Positions 1-5,709 of a stretch of DNA of 7,177 nt are shown here, in pieces. Below the pieces are notes generated by a model. The model searched no databases. It was given only the letters and a program-made list of their open reading frames with translations, and was not told the DNA's origin. How positions within the stretch are numbered: the first letter of the stretch is position 1; every line of letters begins with the position of its first letter. Position numbers and translations under genes: made by a program. Source of the stretch: an uncultured euryarchaeote (GTDB taxonomy: Archaea > Thermoplasmatota > Poseidoniia > Poseidoniales > Poseidoniaceae); the NCBI GenBank assembly GCA_937892665.1, contig CALBJF010000366.1:1-7177 (forward strand). The letters run 5' to 3'.

Positions 1-20
1 GTGTCAACTCCTCCATAGCA

Positions 21-743
21 ATGCTCGTAAATGCCAATCAAAAAGGAGATATTGCTCATCAACCAGAAGATGTATTACGCATTCTCGCTAACAAGCCCAA
101 GAAAGAAGAACATGTTCACGAACAAAGTGGTTCAAGCATCACACTCGCATCCGATATTGTTCGCACTGCAACAGATGTCATTTATTCAGACAAAGATATC
201 GGTGGCATTGAATTGCATTCGACCTCTATCGAACTTGCAGAAGATGATTGGGAACCTCGAATGGTTTCAGTGGATGAGATTCACAGGGCAAATGATTTGA
301 TCGAGCAACACCTGAAGACAACACTTGAGGAATTGACTCCTGAAGCACCAAGTGTACTCGATGCGGATTTCAGAGATCGACATCTAACTCATCAACTCGG
401 TGAATTGGAAGGAAGCGATATCGATTCCGCAGTTGATGTGATGGTTGGAATTGATACCGAAATCGATCGGATAATGACAGAGAGAGAACGACAGATGGTC
501 CGAGACGATCTTCGTCTACGCAATCTTGAATTGCAAATGGAAGCATTACTTGATCGAACCTCAAGTGCAGATGCAAACGAGCTCATCGACATCGTCGATG
601 AATTACGCCATATCGAACATGAGCTAGGTCTTGTAAGCGAAGACGCAATGGAAGCGTTTGAACTTGAAGATGAGGAAGCCAAAAATCTCGTTCACTTAGC
701 ACGAATTCGACCAAAAGCAATTCTAACTGGTGAGCAAGAATGA
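21..743 (+). CDS. Acidic helical/coiled-coil protein of unknown function; 5' end may lie upstream
   Basis: I do not recognise this family. From ATG 21 the product is 240 residues, rich in Asp and Glu, with no cysteine and no membrane segment, so it is probably cytoplasmic. Residues about 1-65 look polar and loosely structured. From about residue 85 it is helical, and residues about 135-205 show heptad-like spacing of Leu, Ile and Met between charged residues, suggesting a coiled coil. The same frame is open back to base 3, so the true start may be outside the window and this may be only the C-terminal part of a longer protein. Alternatively, a TAG at 16-18 in another frame could be the stop of an upstream gene, with ATG 21 starting just after it. 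The stop overlaps the next start as ATGA, implying cotranscription and translational coupling with the YkgJ-type gene. The reading frame is well supported; the function is not assignable. Confidence 0.65.
   Translation: MLVNANQKGDIAHQPEDVLRILANKPKKEEHVHEQSGSSITLASDIVRTATDVIYSDKDIGGIELHSTSIELAEDDWEPRMVSVDEIHRANDLIEQHLKTTLEELTPEAPSVLDADFRDRHLTHQLGELEGSDIDSAVDVMVGIDTEIDRIMTERERQMVRDDLRLRNLELQMEALLDRTSSADANELIDIVDELRHIEHELGLVSEDAMEAFELEDEEAKNLVHLARIRPKAILTGEQE
729..734 (+). promoter_or_regulatory. Shine-Dalgarno-like site GGTGAG for the YkgJ-type gene
   Basis: GGTGAG lies 5 nt before ATG 740 and matches the GGAGGTGA complement of the archaeal 16S rRNA 3' end. It lies inside the upstream coding sequence, as expected for an operon-internal gene. 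The same hexamer precedes the GTG proposed as the citrate synthase start. Confidence 0.6.
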
Positions 744-1192
744 CAGACGCATGGTGGGCGAATGGAGTCTCTTTCCAATGTCAGCCAGACTGTGGCCGTT
801 GTTGCGATCAACCAGGAGGCATTGTGTATCTTGCCCCATCAGATGCTGAGAAACTTGCAGAACATGCTGGGATGGATGTCGAGGCATGGCTAAGACGCGA
901 TTGTACAAAAACGCTCGATGGCAGATACATACTTCGCTCTCGTCAAGGAGATGGAGTGTGCATTTACTTGAACGGAAAAAAGCAATGCAATGTCTATCAA
1001 GTTCGACCACAGCAATGCCAAGCATTTCCATGGTGGGCGGAAAACCTTCGAAGTAAGCGTTCTTGGAATCAAGTAAAAGAGTCATGTCCCGGACTTACCA
1101 CCGAGAATGCAATCATAATATCTGGAGAAGAAATTAAACTACACGTCCATGCTGATCGCCAGTCAACACGTGGATTCCGAATATGGGAATAA
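740..1192 (+). CDS. YkgJ-family CxxCxxCC cysteine-cluster protein (putative zinc/iron-binding)
   Basis: This 150-residue soluble protein matches the YkgJ/CxxCxxCC family (Pfam PF03692), which is described as a putative Zn or Fe chelating domain without a settled biochemical role. The signature is near the N-terminus: Cys14, Cys18, Cys21 and Cys22 (C-x3-C-x2-CC). The later cysteines expected in the family follow: Cys74 in a GxGVC context, Cys83 in QCNVYQVRPQQC, Cys93 just before AFPWW, and Cys116 in a CPG motif. An extra Cys55 lies in the helical middle part. The Tyr-x-x-RP-x-x-C-x-x-FP block (86-97) is typical of the family. The start is fixed by GGTGAG 5 nt upstream and by the 4-nt overlap with the preceding acidic protein. 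The family call is firm; the substrate and role are unknown, though coupling to the acidic upstream protein suggests they work together. Confidence 0.88.
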   Translation: MTDAWWANGVSFQCQPDCGRCCDQPGGIVYLAPSDAEKLAEHAGMDVEAWLRRDCTKTLDGRYILRSRQGDGVCIYLNGKKQCNVYQVRPQQCQAFPWWAENLRSKRSWNQVKESCPGLTTENAIIISGEEIKLHVHADRQSTRGFRIWE

Positions 1193-1210
1193 GTGTCATT
1201 AGGTGTAATT

Positions 1211-1234
1211 ACCAACACCAGTTGGTTGTTTTTT
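1211..1234 (+). terminator. Hairpin plus T-tract after the YkgJ operon
   Basis: ACCAAC (1211-1216) pairs with GTTGGT (1221-1226) around a 4-nt ACCA loop, and TGTTTTTT follows at once (1227-1234). Archaeal RNA polymerase terminates mainly on the U-tract, so the stem may be incidental. The location, between one operon and the TATA box of the next gene, fits termination well. Confidence 0.55.
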
Positions 1235-1244
1235 CGTACTTTCC

Positions 1245-1250
1245 TTTATA
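1245..1250 (+). promoter_or_regulatory. TATA box (TTTATA) for citrate synthase
   Basis: TTTATA is followed by the first in-frame ATG only 4 nt later, at 1254. Using the 27-nt spacing (first T of TATA to start) seen at the 2939 and 6983 genes, transcription should begin near 1274. That is downstream of ATG 1254 and just upstream of GGTGAG and GTG 1284. Confidence 0.5.
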
Positions 1251-1274
1251 CGGATGACCCGATTCGGAAGATAC

Positions 1275-1280
1275 GGTGAG
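1275..1280 (+). promoter_or_regulatory. Shine-Dalgarno-like GGTGAG deciding the citrate synthase start
   Basis: GGTGAG sits 3 nt before the in-frame GTG at 1284, while nothing comparable precedes ATG 1254. It is identical to the hexamer before the YkgJ-type gene. This favours GTG 1284 as the start, with a very short 5' leader from the TATA box at 1245. Confidence 0.45.
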
Positions 1281-1283
1281 ACA

Positions 1284-2453
1284 GTGACTGATGAGGCGAA
1301 ACATCTTCTTGATTTAACTGAAAAACACCTAGATATTGGTATGCGCGGTGTACCTGTAGGCACATGCCGCACTTCGTACGTCACGCCAGGAGAAGGTGTT
1401 CATTATTGTGGATATCCAATTGCTGAACTCGCAGAAATGGAACCAGAAGATGTGGTATATCTCCTCTTCAACAAGGAACTTCCTACAGAGAAACAATCTT
1501 TGGAATTTAGGCAAAATCTTGCAACACGTGCTGAGATGCCAGGAGATTTAACACCGATATTTTCCACTCTCCCAAGAGATGGCCATCCTATGGATTGGCT
1601 ATCCATTGGAATTCACTCACTTGGCATGATGGATTGCAAGAATGATTGGAAGGAAGATGCTCTTAATTTGTTAGCGAGAATGCCACGACTTATGGGGCTC
1701 ATGTTCCGTTATCGAGAAGGGAGAATCGACAACATCCCTGAAGATGATACTTCTCTTTCTATGGTACAACGGTTCACAAACACACTTCAGCTCGAAGTCG
1801 TGGATCAAGAGAAACTTGCAAAGATAATTTCGGTTTATCTCGTCCTTCATATGGACCACGGCGGAGGCAACCTCTCAACATTCGTTGGTAAGGCTGTAGC
1901 AAGTGGCCATGCTACGCTCTACTCTTCAATTGCCAGTTCGATGAATGCCCTCAGTGGACCACTTCATGGCCGAGCAAATCAATCCTGTCTCGAATTCGTA
2001 CTTCGTGTTGGCACATCTGAACCGGAAGAAGTTGAACACTTTGTTCGAAAGGAACTTGAAGAAGGTCGCCCGGTTTTCGGATTCGGACACGCTGTATTAC
2101 GTTCAGAAGACCCTCGAGCAACGGTACAGTTTGCATTGGGAGAGAAACTTTGCCCTGATGATGCAAATTTCAAAATCATTCGAACACTCCGTGAAGTAGC
2201 GCCTCGAGTATTGTCGGAAAACCCAAAGATATCGAATCCTAATGCAAATGTGGACATCGCATCTGGTGCACTATTGCATCATGTTGGCCTGACCAATCCA
2301 AGTTACTACACTACATTCTTTGGATGGGCTAGAGTCATTGGAATCGGCGCCCAAATCTTCGACGAGCGAGTCATTATGCGTGGCGGAAAAGGAGTTCCTA
2401 TTTACAGGCCAAAGTACATTGCTCGAGAACAATCTCTACGTCATATCGAATGA
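1284..2453 (+). CDS. Citrate synthase, mitochondrial/Geobacter-like type
   Basis: The enzyme condenses acetyl-CoA with oxaloacetate to citrate and CoA, the entry step of the TCA cycle, in the cytoplasm. From GTG 1284 it is 389 residues. The catalytic triad is intact: His228 in GPLHGRANQ, His269 in FGFGHAVLR and Asp324 in NANVDIASG. The oxaloacetate-site histidines lie in HMDHGGGNLS (His189, His192). Several blocks recall mitochondrial citrate synthase rather than the usual short prokaryotic enzymes: GMRG (19-22), YREG, HxDHxGGNxS, GPLHGxANQ, GHAVLRxxDPR, and YYTxxFGxxR near the C-terminus. An in-frame ATG at 1254 would give 399 residues but lies only 4 nt after the TATA box and has no ribosome site. 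ATG 1341 would begin inside the conserved GMRG. The gene is probably monocistronic and ends exactly against the Rieske gene on the other strand. Family assignment is firm; the subtype comparison is from memory. Confidence 0.93.
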   Translation: MTDEAKHLLDLTEKHLDIGMRGVPVGTCRTSYVTPGEGVHYCGYPIAELAEMEPEDVVYLLFNKELPTEKQSLEFRQNLATRAEMPGDLTPIFSTLPRDGHPMDWLSIGIHSLGMMDCKNDWKEDALNLLARMPRLMGLMFRYREGRIDNIPEDDTSLSMVQRFTNTLQLEVVDQEKLAKIISVYLVLHMDHGGGNLSTFVGKAVASGHATLYSSIASSMNALSGPLHGRANQSCLEFVLRVGTSEPEEVEHFVRKELEEGRPVFGFGHAVLRSEDPRATVQFALGEKLCPDDANFKIIRTLREVAPRVLSENPKISNPNANVDIASGALLHHVGLTNPSYYTTFFGWARVIGIGAQIFDERVIMRGGKGVPIYRPKYIAREQSLRHIE

Positions 2454-2831
2454 TCAGGACTTCATGTCGATTTCGACATAACCATCTTTTTCTCGTACAT
2501 CATACGTTTTCAACGAAGATGGTTTCCTTAATTTACCGAGCATTTTCCCATATAACGGGAAATAAGGAGCAGGAGACCATTCGTTAACTGAACCATCCTC
2601 GGGATGATATGAGGACTGATGCAGAGGACAGCGTAGACACCCATCTTTGATTTTTCCACCCCAGTGCAGAGGCCATGCCATGTGTCTGCACAATGCATTG
2701 GTTCCGAACACACCTTCTTCGGTTCTCATAACTGCAACCATTTTGGTACCAATTGTCTTACCCTTCACCTTATTCATCTTTAATTTCGTGCTCTTGCAAA
2801 CTTTTTTCCAGCGGCGTTCTTCTTCGGACAT
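2454..2831 (-). CDS. Rieske-type [2Fe-2S] ferredoxin-like protein
   Basis: This small soluble protein of 125 residues is essentially a single Rieske domain, an electron carrier with a [2Fe-2S] cluster held by two Cys and two His. The ligands are visible as Cys48-x-His50 and Cys68-x2-His71, separated by 17 residues, which is the canonical arrangement. The C-terminal YDVREKDGYVEIDM segment matches the final beta strands of the fold. There is no membrane anchor, so it resembles free Rieske ferredoxins or NirD-like subunits rather than the cytochrome bc1 subunit. The redox partner is not in the window. ATG 2831 is preferred; a TTG at 2864 would add 11 residues but upstream of the promoter-like element. 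A short first segment is Lys-rich. It is divergent from the RND transporter gene, with a shared upstream region carrying inverted repeats, and convergent with citrate synthase with no spacer. Confidence 0.85.
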   Translation of the reverse strand: MSEEERRWKKVCKSTKLKMNKVKGKTIGTKMVAVMRTEEGVFGTNALCRHMAWPLHWGGKIKDGCLRCPLHQSSYHPEDGSVNEWSPAPYFPLYGKMLGKLRKPSSLKTYDVREKDGYVEIDMKS

Positions 2832-2854
2832 ACCTACCCTAGGGAGGAATCTCC

Positions 2855-2861
2855 TTATCAA
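2855..2861 (-). promoter_or_regulatory. Weak TATA-like element (TTGATAA) for the Rieske gene
   Basis: On the minus strand TTGATAA lies with its GATA core about 28 nt upstream of ATG 2831, close to the 27-nt spacing at the clearer promoters here. The match to a TATA box is poor. It is listed because the position suits a leaderless mRNA and no Shine-Dalgarno site is close to the ATG. Confidence 0.3.
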
Positions 2862-2863
2862 CA

Positions 2864-2907
2864 AGTGTTCAAAATCAGATGTGATTTTGTTTCAAATCTG
2901 GAACACT
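2864..2907. repeat. Nested inverted repeats in the divergent promoter region (candidate operator)
   Basis: An outer repeat pairs AGTGTTC (2864-2870) with GAACACT (2901-2907), and directly inside it CAGAT (2876-2880) pairs with ATCTG (2896-2900). The left arm differs from a perfect 12-bp repeat only by the 5-nt insert AAAAT (2871-2875). A second, overlapping perfect repeat pairs CAAAATCA (2870-2877) with TGATTTTG (2882-2889) around GATG. The element sits between the weak Rieske TATA (2855-2861) and the transporter TATA (2910-2915), so one bound regulator could act on both genes. Confidence 0.5.
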
Positions 2908-2909
2908 CA

Positions 2910-2915
2910 TTTATA
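2910..2915 (+). promoter_or_regulatory. TATA box (TTTATA) for the RND transporter gene
   Basis: TTTATA places the first T of TATA (2912) exactly 27 nt before ATG 2939, so the mRNA is predicted to begin at or next to the start codon. An AGGGG run at 2925-2929 is a possible but weak ribosome site. The same 27-nt geometry recurs at 6983. Confidence 0.6.
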
Positions 2916-2938
2916 CCTCGTTGCAGGGGCTTTTGTTT

Positions 2939-5707
2939 ATGCAGAACCCGTTTAATGCACTCACAGAGACTTCGGTTATTCGTCCTAAGACGACTATCGC
3001 TGTGATTATCGTCCTGACACTTGGGCTTGCTTCAATGGCGCAGTTCATAAATTTCGACAATAGTGAGGACGCCTTCTATCCGCAGAATGACACGACTGAG
3101 CTTCTTTATGAAATCGAAGATCGTTACCAAGCCTCACTTGATTTCATTCGAGTCATCGACGAAATTGAACAAGGTGATATGAAAACTGAATCTGCATGGA
3201 AGCAATTTGCCTTGATTGAGGCAAACCTATCAACTGATGAGACGTTCTTGCCGTACCATGAGCCGTTGTTCGGAGGAAAGGCAACCAGTGGCCCTGCAGG
3301 CTCTGCTCTCTTTTGGCTAAACACTCAAGATCCAGTCACAACCCAGGAATGGAGAGATGCTCTTAGCATTCGCCTTACGAATGCCACCGTTGCGGATGAA
3401 GATAACTTTTCAGCAGCACTCAATGACCTCACAGCAGCTATTGCAATGATCCCATCACCGAGAGGCCCTACTGCTCAAGAGTTAATCGACTGGCAACCAG
3501 GTGAGGTCAATTCATGGCAACTCAGAATGGATGACAATCTTTCAATTGCAGCAGAATTAGGGGCTCTTCAAGGCCAAATTCAAGGATTGATTTCGGCTCG
3601 AATAAATCCAAACGAAGCAGGACTCGTTGCTGCCACTACTGGCCCTCTGCAAGGAACACTTGGAACATATCTCGGCCTCCAGAATATCGATCACAGAGGC
3701 AACATCGTCAGCACCATGCCTGCTGAAGACAAGTCTGACCCATGGGCAAGTGACGGCCCTGTATTGATCAGTTTAGTCATTTCAACCGAACCTAGTAATT
3801 ACGAAGACGCAGAAATCATCGGCGAAGTCCAAGAACTCATTACAGAATGGTCTGAAAACACTCTCGAGGACATCAAGGCTTCGACTGGAGATGATGAATT
3901 ACGTGTGTTCACATTCTCTGCCTTCTCATACCAACAAAGCGCAAATATTGGAAAGGAGATTGGAATATTGACATCACTCGCCCTCTTATTCCTAACTTTT
4001 ATTCTCTATCTTAAGTTTAGATCAAAACGAGATACAGCATATGTCATCGGCTTGACAGTCCTCGCAATTCTTGCAACATATGGTGCTGCAGGCGTCTTCA
4101 AACTCACATTCAATGCGGCAATGAACAGTATCCCCATCCTCCTACTCGCAATCGGTGTCGACTATGGAATCCACGTCGTAACGAGAATAAGAGAAGTCAT
4201 GCAGGATATTGAAAGAGATGATCCCAAGGGTCGAATCACCCTAGCTGATTTTGAACCAGAAGTTCGTTTGAAGGCCATTCGTTCTGGAGCAATCCTAACA
4301 TCTGCAGCCCTTGTCATTGCAATCTTTACAGACATGGTAGGTTTCTTATCATTCAGACTTTCATCCCAGATGTTCCTTGTAAACTTCGGTACAGTCATCG
4401 CCCTTGGTTTATTTGCAATCTATGTGTTGAGTATATCCTTGTTGCCAGCGTTAATGACGATGTTTCCAAGCAAAGCCCTTCCCTTGGCCAAATCTGGAGC
4501 CATGAACGAAACAAAACTCACCCGAAGAATCGGAGAGATGGCTCAAGACAAACCACTCTATGTCATCATCGTAACGGCTCTACTCTCGCTTCCAATGCTC
4601 TACGGCATGAGTACACTCGAAGTTGGATTTGATACGCAGGGCCAATTTGATGATTCCTTAGAAGTGGTTCAAGATTTTCTCATGCTCGCTGAGGAATTCC
4701 AAAGTAGCCCGACTCCGTTGTATGTTGTCCTCGAAGGGAATATAGTATCTCCTCAAGGATTTGAAGCATACAATATCGCCATTGCGACCTTACAAGAAAC
4801 GGACGGAGTCACGGGAGTACCTACTGGGCTGTGGGACACACTGGAAACGTCTCGGACATCGAACACAGAACTTGATGCCTTGATGGCGAATTTGTCATCA
4901 AATGTGGGAGGTTATGAATTGCTCAAAACATACTTGCTTGATGATTCAACAGGACGTAACATCACGGACTCTTTGCTCCATACAGATGGTCAACAAACGA
5001 TTCTTTCTTTCCAAGCCAGTACATTGGACTGGAAGGACACAGTGGATTTCGAGACTGGTCTGACAGATGCCCTTGCTACCTCTGCTTCTTCAGCAAATGG
5101 AACCTACACGATGGAGTTGAGTGGTCGTGCCTTAATTCTCGCTCAAATCAGCGCAGACGTTGCAGTCTCAGCAGTTACATCGACAGCCATTGTTGCAGGA
5201 ACAATATTGATCGTTTTGATTATGATTCAACTCCTCCGAACAGGTGATTTATTCCAGAGTGTACAACGTGGAGTCGTCACATGGATTCCGCTGATTATGG
5301 TTGTTTTGTGGGTTTATGGAATCATGGGACTCGCAGGATACCAATTGAATTCACAGACCGTTACAATCGGAGCACTAGCCCTTGGACTTGGCGTAGATTA
5401 TGCAGTTCACTATGTGATTCGATTGGAAGAGGAAGCGGAATTACATCCGGAAAAGGATATCGCAGAATGGACCTCAAAGACAACAGCTACAACTGGAAGA
5501 GCCATGTTTGGAGCAGCTTTGAGTACTGCAGGAGGATTTGCAATCCTCAACTTCTCAGGACTTCTACCATTGCGATTGTTTGGCCAGGTGTTCATCGTTG
5601 CTATCAGTTTGGCAATGATCTCCAGCGTCACACTTCTACCTGCATTGTATGGACCGTTTTTACGAAGAGATGCAAAGCGCCATCTCGAGCATCACGAGAG
5701 CGAGTGA
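2939..5707 (+). CDS. MMPL/RND-superfamily membrane transporter (HAE3-like)
   Basis: This 922-residue integral membrane protein has the duplicated RND layout. A first membrane helix (about 18-36) is followed by a large extracytoplasmic loop (about 37-340), then five helices (about 341-361, 367-388, 395-415, 447-470, 477-505). The second half repeats this with a helix at about 539-557, a shorter loop to about 738, and five helices (about 740-768, 777-800, 806-825, 852-873, 879-908). Each half has the MMPL signature: AIGVDYGIHV with Asp408 and GLGVDYAVHY with Asp820. These are the usual candidates for proton coupling. Such proteins export lipids or other hydrophobic molecules; the substrate here cannot be told from sequence. 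The loops lack cysteine, and the tail is short, charged and cytoplasmic. ATG 2939 is chosen because a TATA box lies 27 nt upstream; a TTG at 2921 would add 6 residues upstream of the predicted transcription start. Confidence 0.9.
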   Translation: MQNPFNALTETSVIRPKTTIAVIIVLTLGLASMAQFINFDNSEDAFYPQNDTTELLYEIEDRYQASLDFIRVIDEIEQGDMKTESAWKQFALIEANLSTDETFLPYHEPLFGGKATSGPAGSALFWLNTQDPVTTQEWRDALSIRLTNATVADEDNFSAALNDLTAAIAMIPSPRGPTAQELIDWQPGEVNSWQLRMDDNLSIAAELGALQGQIQGLISARINPNEAGLVAATTGPLQGTLGTYLGLQNIDHRGNIVSTMPAEDKSDPWASDGPVLISLVISTEPSNYEDAEIIGEVQELITEWSENTLEDIKASTGDDELRVFTFSAFSYQQSANIGKEIGILTSLALLFLTFILYLKFRSKRDTAYVIGLTVLAILATYGAAGVFKLTFNAAMNSIPILLLAIGVDYGIHVVTRIREVMQDIERDDPKGRITLADFEPEVRLKAIRSGAILTSAALVIAIFTDMVGFLSFRLSSQMFLVNFGTVIALGLFAIYVLSISLLPALMTMFPSKALPLAKSGAMNETKLTRRIGEMAQDKPLYVIIVTALLSLPMLYGMSTLEVGFDTQGQFDDSLEVVQDFLMLAEEFQSSPTPLYVVLEGNIVSPQGFEAYNIAIATLQETDGVTGVPTGLWDTLETSRTSNTELDALMANLSSNVGGYELLKTYLLDDSTGRNITDSLLHTDGQQTILSFQASTLDWKDTVDFETGLTDALATSASSANGTYTMELSGRALILAQISADVAVSAVTSTAIVAGTILIVLIMIQLLRTGDLFQSVQRGVVTWIPLIMVVLWVYGIMGLAGYQLNSQTVTIGALALGLGVDYAVHYVIRLEEEAELHPEKDIAEWTSKTTATTGRAMFGAALSTAGGFAILNFSGLLPLRLFGQVFIVAISLAMISSVTLLPALYGPFLRRDAKRHLEHHESE

Positions 5708-5709
5708 CC

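Noticed and set aside
2837..2856. Palindrome CCCTAGGG (2837-2844) and small hairpin AGGGAG/CTCCTT (2841-2856) upstream of the Rieske start.
   Set aside because: Both are short, overlap each other, and lie between the presumed TATA element and the start of a leaderless gene, where no regulatory role can be argued from sequence alone.
2647..2955. A 102-codon plus-strand open frame antisense to the Rieske gene and running over the divergent promoter.
   Set aside because: The Rieske ligand spacing on the other strand is unambiguous, and this frame crosses the TATA box and inverted repeats; its hydrophobic run is an antisense by-product.
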